The notes under the pieces are model-generated. The model did not search any database, was not told the DNA's origin, and saw nothing but the letters and a program-made list of their open reading frames with translations. Shown here in pieces: positions 12,001 through 25,800 of a stretch of 64,000 nt of DNA (the first letter of the stretch is position 1; each line of letters begins with the position of its first letter). Location of the stretch: contig NC_088779.1 in the NCBI RefSeq assembly GCF_954871325.1, positions 22,880,846 through 22,944,845 on the forward strand. The letters are read 5' to 3'. Made by a program: the position numbers and the translations under genes. Origin of the DNA: Gordionus sp. m RMFG-2023 (lineage: Eukaryota > Nematomorpha > Gordioida > Chordodea > Parachordodidae).

Positions 12001-15000
12001 TTCTGGACTGATAATAATAAATATAATATACATTTACTTCTTTTTTTTATAGGAAAGTAAAATCACGATTAATTTAATAATAAAAATTTACATTATATTA
12101 ATTTAATTGACGAGTTACTATATCCCCATTTTTTTGTAGATATTTGCGACATCAGTAATTTTAAAATATTTTATGGTATTTTTTTTTTACCAGTTATATC
12201 TTAAAATTTTAATATTTTTTAAAAAAAACGAAGTTAACTTTTATCATTTCTTAAAAAAAAATTTAAAAAAATATGGGGCCAATTATATATTTTTTATATA
12301 TAAATTTCATGACATTAGCATATTTTAATAACCTTTGATTTAAAAAAATAAAATATTTTTAACCTAATCCTTATGCTGCATTTTTATTAAACGCGTTATC
12401 TTTAAGTGTTTCGTTATTTATAGCAGTATTATTACAGCTGATTCAAGTTTTAAAAGCTAATTTAAGATAAAGCTTAAAGGCGATAATTATTTTATGTAAT
12501 ATTTAAACAAAATCTTATAACTTTTTATCGAATTCGCTATTATTTTTATAAATCGTATCGCATTATCATCATAACGCTCCATTATTGGCTTTATTTTGTA
12601 CGCAACGCTTGAACAAAACGCGTTTATTATAAATACGGCCTTAATTATTTAAAATTTTTTTTATTTTTAAAAAAAAATTCTTCAATTATGTTTTTCTGCC
12701 AATTTCAGTACTGAGAACTCAGTTTTATCAATTTCACGAATCTTTAATTTATTATTCGTGGTGAATTATACAATGCAGAGTTATGTATCATAATCCATTT
12801 AGAATAAGAATTTTTTTTCTCTCTACTTGGCATCAGACTTTCCAATGGCCCTATCCGATTTCCAATCCATAAGGTTGAGGTTCTTCGACCAGATGATAGG
12901 CTGGATTTTATATAATTGTTTTATTACTTTGTATTTATTTTATAACCCAAATTTATGAATATAATAGTTAATCAAATCTAAGTTAGTTTTCTATATGTCA
13001 ATTTTAGAATAATATAAAAAATTTATATCACACGTATAACAACCCATTTTATGGAATTACTTATATTAGGTCTTGAAGTATCTAATACTATGTTACACTG
13101 GAAATTTGTTAGCTGCTTAATAATTAACTAAATAAAACTCACTTGGTACAGAATCAGAGTCCACGTTTTTTTTTGGAAAATAAAATCAGCGATTATATAT
13201 ATTTTATTCTCATAATCATAGCTAAATAGGTCTGTTATTAAATAAAAATCATCCAACATAATTAGTTTTTTTTATATCAATCAGTTCAAGAGTATATTCC
13301 GATTATAATAGTTCATACTCCATATCTTCAATAAAAATAATTAAAATGTAACTTGCTAATACAAATTAAGATGCTCCAATAACTGACGCTAGATACACTT
13401 ATTAGGATTTTATTTCGCCAAAAAAAATTTACAGAAATATTTAAATTGATGAGGAAAGAAGAAGCAATCGTAGTGAGAGGAATATAATTTATAAATCATA
13501 TATTATATTATGAACTATGGTTTTATTAATATATATTATTTTTTTGGTTATAATTTAGCATTATATAAATCTGATTTGTGCCTAACACTTACGCATTAAT
13601 AATAGTTTAAAAAATCGTTTCTATCAAATATAAACCTTATTTTATCTGTATACATTTGATGGAACAAATTTAATAAGAATTTGATATAAACTCATTCGGG
13701 ATTTTGCTTAACTTGGATTACCAATTTATTGCCTAAAAATAAAATAATTATGATACTATAGAGATCTGCAAAATTAGGCTCTGCCTGTACCCGGCCCGAA
13801 GCCCAATCTATTTAAAATAATCGGGTTCGGGCCGGGCCTAATATTTTAAGAAAAATCGGGCCGGGTCGGGTCGGACCTTGGAATTTTTTTTAAATATATC
13901 TTAAATTTATCAATTTTATATTAAATTTTTTAATGTAAAATAAAAATATTTGATTTTATTTATTGAAACTAAACGACATATAACATATGTCTTTTATTTT
14001 GAGTAATTATAAAAAATAATTTCTATATTTAAATAAATACGAGCCGGGCCGGGTCGGAAAATTTTTTTAAAATAAATTCGGGTTCGGATTGGGCCGGCAA
14101 AACTTTTTTAAAAAATTTTGGGTTCGGGCCGGGCCGGCAAAACTTTTTTAAAACAATTTCGGGCCGGGCTTGAAAAATTAGGCCCGATGCAGATCACAGA
14201 ATATTTTTTTTTTAACATAATTCCTCACTGAAATTTTCAAATTACATATATTTTCTCAATCCTATGTTTTATATAACTTTTTCAATTCCTCATTTTAAAT
14301 TTTCTTAATTTTTCATTAATTTGCCTTAATTTTCACGCAATCTAACCCTGACAGTTCGCGCGAATTCGCGGCGAAGTGTACAAAAATAATGTAAAAATAT
14401 TATATTTATAACATATTTTGTATTTCGTCGCAAATTCGCATTAACTGGTCAATCATGACATATTCATTCATCAAATTAACCAATATGATTAGTTGTGTTA
14501 AACGGCTCGATTTGAGCCTATTTAAAAAAAAATATATCCTAAACCTATAGATTTCGGTAATAGATGTACAAACCTTTGTGCCAACTATGACCAAAATCTT
14601 CAGGTTTGCATATATTCCTGAATAAAATATTGAGTAAGCCACTTTTAGTTTAACAGGACTAAATGTGAAATGTAGTTTTAACATTTACAAAAAATAAAAT
14701 AAAAAAAAAATTCAAAACGTAAGGATGGTATGACGGCAATGGCATTAGCTTCCAATTACGGATTCGTTGAGATAGTGGATATGCTTTTAGCCCGCGGTGC
14801 CCACGGGGCCCTTTCGAATTTCCATAACGATACCTGCCTTATCTTAGCGTGCAAAAATGGACATTACCCCGTTGCCAATACGCTTTTAGCCCATAATTTA
14901 GGCACCGACGCTCAAGTTTTTACTTCTTCCATTGTTAAAACCTGTGTATAAAATAAAAATGGCGAACGGAAGAGACGAAACTGTTTTTTTTATATTAAAA

Positions 15001-16868
15001 ATATGGCTATGTCGATCCCTCCGATCCGATGATTTTCGATATTATCCAAAACCGATTTGATAACCGACAGATCGGATTTTTGAAAAACATTGAATCGACT
15101 AATTCTAATATAAGAGGTTGGTAAGGGAATGAATACGTCAATCGGGATTTAACAAAACTCACTCATTTATTCATTCGATATCATGTTTTAATAAAGAAGT
15201 CGATAGCACTTGTGGAATTTCGCAATTTTTTTATATAAGTTATTTTGGATATTTTGCCAAGATTATCAAAGGTTTTTTTTACGTGCTAAAAGTGCATTTA
15301 AAAAAGGAAACAAAAATTTTCTGGGCATTAATGGATTTTGAGATTATTACTAATTTTTAACTGTTAATCATCCTTAGGGATACAATGGTAAAACTGCTTT
15401 ATATTGGGCCGCCGAGAAGAATTACAACGATATAATCATGCTGCTCCTAAGGAATAAATGCGATATGGAAATCGTTAACGAAGTAAAAGAAACAAATATT
15501 TTAAATTATGAAAAGAAATCCATAATTATCCCTATCAGCAATATTTGATGAAACTGGTTGTTAAATTTTTTAAATTTATAATTATTATCTTTCACTCGAT
15601 TCATGATAAATCCGCAATTCGAATTTTAAGAATGGCGAAACGGCGTTACTCAGGGCCATTCACAATAGAAACTCTGTCGCCGTTCAGATGCTTATAGATG
15701 CTGGTGCCGACGTTGGCAAACCTGATAAAGTTTAATTTTTTAATTGAAAAAAAAAATTTATTCTTATTATTTATTTTTCTTCTTCTTTTCTTTTCAAAAT
15801 TTCTGTTTCAAAAACAAATATTAACCAAAAAAATAAATAATAAATGAGTTATTCCCTCGCCTATAAAAATAATAATTTCTCTCCCATTTCATCTTCCAAT
15901 CCTTTAAATTTAAAAGAAAGAGAACTTACTTTATTTCAGAGTTTAAAAAAAATCTGTCTAAAATTTTTTTTTTTCATAAAGAGAGATTTTTGATCAAATT
16001 TTACCTAAAAATGTCAAAATCTTTATAATATACATGCGTACAAAAAATATTTCAAGATGAAATCACAAATTAAAAAAATAATAACATTTGGTCTAATTAT
16101 GATATTTAAGCATAGATCCGCAGAAGTCGGAATTTTAGGCTTGTCTCAGATTATAAAAAATTTTTTTTTAAGGCTGGTCCGACCAGGTTGTTTAATATTA
16201 TGGCCCACCATATAATTAATTAAGTTAACCCATGAAACTGATTTTTAATATAATTATTTAAAAATTAGAATAAAATCATTAGGGAATTTCGCAATTTTTT
16301 TAAAATATTTTTATTTGTGATGAGAAGCTAGCTTTTAAACAAATTATATATATTTGCTTATTTATTAATAATCGATAAAGGGCCAATTTATATGCCTAAT
16401 AATCTTTCAAACAGTAATTTCTCTCATAATATTGATATCGATATTTTTCTAAATATCAAAAAGAAAGAACGAAAAATCAAAGATTTATAAAACATTTAAT
16501 CATCTTTACTAATTTATACTTGGTAAAGCCACATTTTTTTAAAGAAGTTTTTGAAACAAAATTTATTCGAACACAAATATCCAATCAATTTTTCATTTAA
16601 GACTTTCCAAAAAAATCAAAAAATAACTTTTTCTTATAATATATATTTTTTTAAAAAAATAGCATCAAATAATTTATCTAAAATATCTAGAAAGGGGACA
16701 CGGCCCTCCACATCGCCGTGAGGATGAGAAGCAAGCACCTGACCGAAATGTTACTCAGAAACCCTAAAAACAGCAAACTTCTTTACGTACCAAACAATGC
16801 GGGTCAGACGGCTTACAATATAGACGCCCAATCGGCAAACGCATTCCTTCCTTACCTATTTGGGGCTC
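9069..16868 (+). CDS. KIDINS220: Kidins220 exons 1-10: N-terminal ankyrin repeats
   Basis: About twelve ankyrin repeats fill residues 1 to about 430. Most exons encode one repeat each and begin at the 'G.T.L..A' beta-turn: '[16 protein letters not shown]', '[16 protein letters not shown]', '[16 protein letters not shown]', '[16 protein letters not shown]'. '[14 protein letters not shown]' and '[10 protein letters not shown]' are near copies of vertebrate Kidins220 segments. Exons at 10985 and 14724 carry two repeats each. The first repeat, split by a 41-nt intron, is weak. Introns 1-4 are 41, 51, 44 and 50 nt, while later introns exceed 1 kb. In the family this region faces the cytoplasm and binds partners. 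Confidence 0.95.
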
Positions 16869-19800
16869 GTAAGTTATATTTTATAATTAAACTTTAGAAT
16901 TAAATTTGACAAAATTCTAATTTTATCATGTGGCGCAATGGTGATTATTAGTGGAAAAATGTGAGATTGTTGTGAGCTTTATTTAAGGCAAAGATCCTTT
17001 TCCCTAAATTTGACGTTAGACGCCATTTCTTTGTTTTATTATAATAAACTCGGCTCACTTTGTTATAACGAGTGAAAAAATTTTTTAACCTCCCAATGAT
17101 GCTCGAATTAGACAATTGTTTCACTACAAAATTAAAAAAAAATAAAATAAAAACCAAATTACCTAGAACACCTTAAAACGTTCGATTATACCGAAAATAT
17201 GCTCGGATACGATTTATATAGCAGCGCGCTCTCAGATGTGTTGTGTGATCCCATGCTTGGCTTGCCTCTAACTGTTGGCCTCTACGCCAAATGGGGAAGC
17301 GGAAAATCATTTCTACTCAAAAAACTGCAAGGTTTATAATTAATAACAATGATTGATAGTCCATTTTTTAAATATTAACAACTAACAAGGCTTCTGAATA
17401 AGAGATCGGCATAAGCGGGCCCAAACCGGCCAATAGAAATTTTAATCGGGTATTTTGACCTTGGCAATTATTTTATATCTTAACCTCATAAATAATTTTT
17501 TATGAAAGAAAATGACATTAACTTGCCTAATTATAAGCTTAAAATATTTTTAATACTTCGATCCCACCTAGCTCGTAAATATATTTTTCGCAATTCGGGC
17601 TGGCACAGGCCTTCCGGACCGAGTTGCTTCTACCTCTATTCGGAGTAACGTAATATTTCCATAAAGTTAATATTTGAAGGCTGTTTTTTTAAAAAAAAAT
17701 TCTTCCGCTGAATTATTGACACGATCTGTTCTGAGTAATATATATGACTGGTTTTTTTTCTTCACTAAATATTTATTTTTAAAACTTAAACATCAATCAT
17801 CGCAGTTATCAACTTTTAAAAAGAATATGAATTAAACAGAAACACCCTTACAACTCGTTCATTCGAATGTGTAGTTCATTAATCCTCAGTTCCTTCGCTG
17901 TTCTTCGGGAACAGCAATCCTTAGTTATATTTCAATCTTTATTGTATAGTATTCAGAGATACGTAAATATAAAAAATATGTTCAATAAGGCCTGCAGATC
18001 TCAATCAATATTATTTGGCTTTAGTGAAACCCTTATTGAGTCGCCTGCCTAAGATACATCAAAGTTTTTTGGCCTAAAGTTTTAAAGAATATAGTTTTTA
18101 AACTAAACCCATCACCGGTATCTGATACTACAGGATGCAATTTGATATTAATTTTAGTCCAAATTTATATATATTAATTTTATTCATTCTGGCCACCAGG
18201 CCACGGAGACAGTGCTAGGAAGGCACAACACCATAATCCATATATAGTTCTAAGCTAGAGGGATTTCATTCTCACAACACTAGAATATTGAAAATTGGTA
18301 ATATTCACTTTTCCTTACACTGAAAAATCCTTATACTATTTTTATATCTCACACGTCATAACTCCTCATGCAATGAAGCTTATTGTGTTTTATAATAATG
18401 TTTTTCCTTTAAATCAGATTAAAGCTTACTTTAATTAAATTCAATTCCTGCAATATCAATTGCAACTATTAACTACGTATATACAGGTAATGAAACCACA
18501 ATGTCATTTTTATTAGCAGGTCGCAGTTCACCAATTCTTATTTCAACCACCCGCATTTTAATAAAACTTATGGAGGTTATAACAGCAATTAATTTATTTA
18601 ATTAAGATTCAATTGGAGGCTTAGATAGGTGTCTTGCGATATTTCTTTAAGATCAAGACTTAATCAAGTTGTCTATTCCTAGTAATCAAAATCTTGTTGC
18701 GAATTTAAATCTTCTTAATATGTTCAATAATAATATTCCTCTATTCATGCAATTGTCGTTCTTATCAAGAGAGACGGAAAAGTCCATTCAAAAGCAATTG
18801 GTTCAGTTTTTTAACTAGTGACTCACCAATCTGTAACTTTAAATTGTATCTATTATTTTTCATCGAACTATCTGGGCTTAGACATATTAGTTTTATGCAA
18901 AACTGCCTCACATACCACAAGTTTTCTACTTCTACAAACTTGCGATAATACCTGTTTCCTAAAATTGGATTTTAACACTGCATTTAACACAATGCAAAAA
19001 GGAACTCGTTATTCATTCACTTTGCTAAATATTTCCATTTCCTGGTATTTACCACATATATCTGCCTGTTAAAAGTCAACCATCGTATCTAAAAGTTGGT
19101 CGAAAACAACCATTGAATCTCGGCAGATTTTTTCATGAGCTGCTGATTAAGCCTTGCCATCTTCTGTCAGATAACTTAACTAATTGTATCTTAACGATGA
19201 AACAATAGGAGGGCCTTACATACAATCAACTATTGAAAACCTCATCAATCATGCATAACCCCAATGCTGCTACTGGATTTAAAATTAAATTTAAAATAAT
19301 TGCAAATTTTATTCACCTAAATTTTCTTAAAATGAATTGATTAAAGACAATTTTTCTCATTTCAATTCACTTGTTGATAGGATTATAAAGGGGCAATTAA
19401 CACATTTTTTTAAAAATTTTTATTCAATCATTTTGACCCACCTCAAAATATACCTTTGCATCAATCCTTCTTCCTTCAAAATTTTTTTTATATTTCTAAA
19501 ATATTACACTCCCTTTGAACTGCTCCTCTTCTCTAGATTTGAGATTCATTAAAAGATCTTTGGAAATTATCTTTATTTTCATTTTCGTTTATTTAATGGA
19601 TACAAGTTTTCTTATCAAAATTCGGAGGCCAGAAATACGTTCTCCGTCATTGTAGTACTGCCACATTTCCCTTATCTGAATCGGTGTGTCATGAGATTAT
19701 AAAATGTTTAACTCTCTTTGATCCACATTATGTTGCCGTTTTAAATCTTTAGTAATTAATTGCATCTAACTCTCCTAATCCGAGCTCACCTAAACAATGA

Positions 19801-22800
19801 GTGATACTCACATCTAATATTTACTCGAATTCCATTGTAAAAGGATACTTTTTTTTATTATTACACTTAATGGACAAAAGTATGCCCCTTTCAGTATTTA
19901 CTGTTGACCAATCTAAAAAAATAAACCATTTAGGCAGACTTAAGAATATTCAGGCAAACGCTGCTAATCATCATTACTGTTCAGGATACGAATAGCACAA
20001 AGCCATCTTTAGTTCCAATAAAAAAACCGAATAGCGGTAGGCCTTTGATTATTCGATTTGGCTGCTACATTATCAAGCCTAATACATGTAAACTCTATGA
20101 CTGCCTCATTGACAGCCTCGACCAGCACTCACTTCACTGCCTTGGTACTCGCAGTAAACTTAATGGTTGTCAGGTCTCTTCTCTCAGCTAACCATCTGGC
20201 CTTTAGGCATCGAAAATAATGCCAGACCCCACGTCATGACTCATATATTTTGGAATAATGGATTCACTCTAAGCTGAGATTATTCGTGTAATTATTGATT
20301 TACTCCTTCCTTTATTTAGCGGCATGCTCGGTCGGCAATGTAGAATTAACAAATATAATTTGGCTAACATCACATTAATTCTTAGATACCATTGATGGGT
20401 TTAGTTCAAAACCTTTAATATTCTTTATAAAAACTTTGGACCAAAGAGATATATCTCAAGAAACCTTCAAGTGGGGTTTTCCCTACGTCAAAAAAAAATC
20501 TCACTGTATACCCTTCCACGGAGCTATTTATTGAGCTCATTTTTATTTTTATGCATCGCTTAATATATATATACATTATATAAGACACAATCTAATTAGG
20601 AGGGGGGGGGGGTGATTATTTTTATTAGACATCAATTGAAAGATGTTTTATAAGTAATCGCGAAAATATTTTCCATGCAAAAATATATAAAAATAATACA
20701 TATATTTTTTATACTTTTTGTATTCGGTTGCAAATGATAGAGGAAATGATAACATTCACCGACAACATTCTTCAACCTACCTTTCATCTGACAAATTTTA
20801 TTAGCCTGATATCGGTCTTCATCTGTATGGTACCTTCCCTTTTCCTTGGGGTCATAATATCCTGGGTATACGGATTTATCTTGTTCATAGCACTGCTGAT
20901 TCTTATTTTCACCTTTTACGGTTAGAAATTGATTGATTATATGCATATTCAAAATAAAATATAGTTTATATTAGTAATATACCTTTGTTAAAAGAAAGAA
21001 AGAAGGAAAGAAAGTAAGAAATAGAGTATTTTTTAAATGAAAAGATTAAGATGAAACCGTTAATTATTTTGATTCTAATTAATATTGCGCAAGAATAATT
21101 GAAAATAAATACACGAGTAGTTTTATAATGTAGTAAAGGTCACGAGACCTGTCTCCCCATCCAGTTCATTAGACGGTTCACCGTCACCGCGGTTCTGATT
21201 TCGTATAACATGCCAGATCGTGGTTATCCAGACCATAGACCTTAGCTAACCCGCATTCATGGTTAGTGCTCATTTGCCGATAAGTTTACAAAAATGAATG
21301 TAAAATTATTATACTTATATCATTTTTTATACTTCGCCGTGAATTCGCGCTAATTGTGAATGCAGGGTAAGGAGGAACCTTATTTTTTTTTATTTTAACA
21401 TTAATATCAAATATACTCTTTTGATACAGGCTTTATTTTGATTTCCAAGTATTTTGGTTGGGAACGAATAACTAAACTCAATTTAATGTTGGCAATAAAA
21501 TTTGAAAAACTCAAGCTGTTTTTTCAGATTATATATTGCAATCCCTCCACCGAAAATCTGGAAGAAAGCATACCTCAGGGAATCAGGTATTATACGATAG
21601 GACGATATTTTACTTTTAAAAAAATTAAAAATACTTATTTTTTTGGAGTTTGAACAAATATTTCATATAAAAAGCGTAAGAGTAGGAGGCCCATGTTTAG
21701 CTAGAGAAAAAATAGCCATTATCGAATTTATTACAGAAAGGAAACTCTAAAATTTCTTTCCACCTTCCTATGAAATTCTTATGTCCATTCTTGTAATTTT
21801 AGACCTCCGGGACCCTCTTGCGCCAAGTGGGTTGTGGAGGACTGTTTCTTGCGCATCTGCTTACTTATATAGATATACTAAAGCAGGTCCAACCTAACTC
21901 AGATCACTCGAAACTTAGACTTTTTCGAGAACTGGACCTGGCTTTTATTATAGCATCTTCTTTTGGGCCGGATTATTACTTGGATCCCGAAAAAAATGCC
22001 GGAACCTATAAATAAAATAGGCCCGATAGTTAATGATTGCTAGGATTCGGGTTTTTTTTTAAAAATATATAAACTAAAAACATGCTATTTATTTATTTTT
22101 TTTGTTTAGAACTCTAGTTAGTTAATTTATTTCTGTGCACAAATATTTATATGAAAAACAAAAACCGATAATTATAATATAATTATACAACGCTTACTTC
22201 TCTCTCTTTAAAAAATATGGGGGATCCCTCATGATTTAATTAGTCTGCGCTGACCCGGCTTTCCAGTTCAATAACTAAATAGTTGCTTAGATTGGAACAT
22301 CCCCTAGTCTAACTCACAATCTCCCACATTTGAGCTTTAGGGTTCGGGGGGTCTAAAATTATTATTTTTTAAATAAAAAATAAAAGGTTCTTATTCACCG
22401 ATTACGCTAAGCTTACCACTATGGGAGGCGAGAAATCGCTCGCTGGAATGGTTGCTACTTTATGCCACGTTGCTGAAAAAGAATTTGGGCTACTGACCGT
22501 TCGATTTTTTAGAGTTTTTCACCCAAAAAGTAAAATAAATAAATGTATATATCATAAATTCATATTCTAAATTGATGGTATCGTAAACTTTTTCGCGAAA
22601 TAATTTTAATTGTCATTTTACAATTATTATTTTTTTTCTCCATTTTGTAAAGTTTTAATCAATCATGTGTAGTGTTATTAAATGGGCCGATTTGGGTCGA
22701 TTTTTAAAAACGACTGGATTAAAATTTTAGCCAAAAGAATATTATGTAAGCAACGAGATTTGCCAAATTCAACTTTGGCAAAATCTCTAGACTTCTCCTC

Positions 22801-25800
22801 TGATGATGATGAGATTTACGTATCATGGGGAATTCGTTTATTTTACCTTATCGTTTACTTTAAATTTTCTGCCTTTAATATAAATATTTATTAACCATTC
22901 CTACTATCTCATGTACTGCCGAAAGGGTGTAAAAAAACAAATCACTGTTTGGAGGGGGGGGTACTTTACAAGGGGGGTATTCTGCTTCCTTCCCTCATAA
23001 AGTATAGGGGCTACAGAGAGGGTGAGAGCCATTTACTTACAATTGTAGGGTTAGGTAATTGGGTAGGGTAAAATAAAAAAAACTGACTTATGACTACCCA
23101 CTCTGAGTCGGAGTATAACGAATTCCACTATTTAACAACTAAAATCTAATTATTTTGTCGGCCAATGAGTTCTGTCCGGAATCGGTCCTAGTTGACCTTC
23201 ATCATATGGATCTGAACTAAAGTCCACTTAATTTAATGGAATGTACACCTAATGACAACTAAACATCACAGAATTTTGAAAACAATATATATTCGTCATT
23301 TAATCCTTTTATTTGATAATTAAAAGTTATTCTTTATCTTCTTTTTTTTCACTTATAAATTTTCCGTATAAAGTTAACGACAAGTTGCGTACTAAAACAT
23401 GCTTCTTTATTCCAAAATACATCGTCGCTATGATCGTTGCCCTCTCATTGGTCTCTTTAATTGCCCTGGCTTTTAGATGCTTGTGGTTGGGACAACGGAT
23501 TGCGGATATAGATTCAAACGCCTTTAGAGCCATCTTGGGACTTAGCTGCATTGTCGTCATTGCTTTTATAGGTAATTTAGAACACTTGCATCGGATATAT
23601 GTATTTTTTAAAATATCGGAAGTTTGCTAAAAAAAAAAATTTAAACGAGATTTTAAAGAAAACGGAAAAATTATAAGGCCGTGCCCTGATTCGTCTTATT
23701 TCTAAACAGAAATCCGTTTAGCCGTCTATATTAGCTTCCTTTAAACAAAATAAAGAGGAATAGGTTACGGTAAGGGTTAAGAAATTTAGAGTTTAGCTAG
23801 TCGTTATAAAAATTTTAAAATGATTAAATGTACTTAATACTTTAAAATATGAATATTATAGATAAAAAAAACAATAAGAAAAAATACTTTGCCTTAAAAA
23901 TTGGTTTGGCTTTATAAACTTAATTAATATGCATTTTAATGTTAGTTAACAACTTGATATATTCTTTCATTATTATAATAATTTTTTCTGTTTAAAATTA
24001 GCGGTGCAATTAAAATATCCTGTCAATATTCGTTATTTTATAATAATTTGAAAAAACCAATTATTCGAAGAATACAAATAGTAAATTAATCGATTCGTTT
24101 AAAAAAATCGAATTTGAATTTTGTTTTTGAAAGGGTATAATTTAGAGAAAAACTAGCACACCTCTTAGACATAAATTTTTAAAATAGCTCACTTGTTAAG
24201 GTCAAATAAAAATTTGTTAAGCTTAAATGTTTATGAGAAATAAATATTTTATTGTGTTATTTGCATACTTTTGGGGGTGCGAATATATTCGAAAATGTTA
24301 TTTATATTTTATTTTGCAAATATATACTATATGATATATTTTCTTTACCTATAGTTATTTGGCATAATTTTTCAGTGCAGTTATTTCTTTAGTTAAATCA
24401 TACTTTCATTTAAAATCCCTTTGATTAAAATTTGTAATAATTTTGTGTACTAAAAATGATTAGATATTTTGTAATAATTTTGTATACTAAAAATGATTAG
24501 ATATATGTATTATTTATAAGTAACGATCTATGTAGCGAGTTCCTTTCAAAAGTAACTTTTAACAACTCTAGTAATTTTATTTTTAATAATAATTTCCAGT
24601 TTTTATTCCTATTTTTATAAAAAAAAATAATATGATTACATTTTGTTGCTATAAGTAGCAAATACTTTCCTTATAGATGGTTTAAAATATGGAAACATAC
24701 AGTAAAAAATAAATAATCATTAATTTGTTTTATCTCCTTTTTTATCTCCTGTTGTTAAGCCAATATCCCAGTTTGGAAGAGACTTTTTCAATTTTCCTTT
24801 TATTCTCAAGCCAAGAGGGTCATGAAATCCGCCGACTTAGATCCGAACAAATTAGAGGGCTTTATGCAAAAAGTCAAAATGGAGGTTAAATAAACCTTTA
24901 TTAATTTAAAGAATGAATATTTCCATTACTAACTTTTAAAAAAATATATGTAATTTAAATTTAGAAAATGGACAATCTTTATGATTCGATACATTTAAAA
25001 AATCAATATATTGCGGGAATTTTTAGATAACTTTTAATAATTATTATTATTATCCATAATATTAATTTCAAGTGTAAAAAAACCAGTTTGAAAAAAAAAT
25101 CTAAAATATATACTTTTTTATGCATGAAAATTATAAAGGATTTTTAAAAAATATTCTTGCATTTTTAGTTAAATTTGATAAAAAATACTTCAAAGATTTT
25201 TGCTCAATAACTATTTTGAAGATTTTTTTCCCAAACTCTGAAAAAAATGGGCTTATACATTAGGGCCCTTAAAAGATAGAAAAATAATAAATTTAAAATC
25301 ACTCGTTATTTTATTTTTTCACTTAGGTTAACCACCTAGTAGATCTAGTTCAAACCATAGATTTATTCACGAATCGCCATACTCGCCTGGTCGTCGTCAT
25401 AGATGGACTCGATAGTTGCGAACAAGACAAAATATTGCAAGTTTTGGAAGCGGTTAAAACTCTATTTTCGGATACTAAGGCTCCTTTTATCACCATTTTG
25501 GCTATAGGTAACAAATGATAATTCTTCAACCCCCCCCCCCTACTTTATTCCAAAAATTATTGATAATTTTTACCCTCCTTTTTTTTAGATCCTCACATAA
25601 TCATAAGAGCCATAGAATCTAATCTAAATTCGGCATTTCAAAAATCATCCATAAAGGGTTACGATTATTTGAGGAATGCTGTGAGCTTGCCTATCTTCTT
25701 GCAAAGACAGGGGCTATTGCAATTCTGCATCGGTAAGGGAGTAAACTCCGATACTCGTTACAAAAATTTTTACAAAGTAAGATGCTATTACTTATTAATA

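Noticed and set aside
21120-21250. GC-richer stretch considered as a tRNA gene or LTR piece
   Set aside because: I could not fold a cloverleaf or find box A/box B spacing, and no element motif was convincing.
23327-23560. Minus-strand ORF of 77 codons
   Set aside because: Antisense shadow of the Kidins220 exon at 23374-23571, which matches the family and has splice sites.
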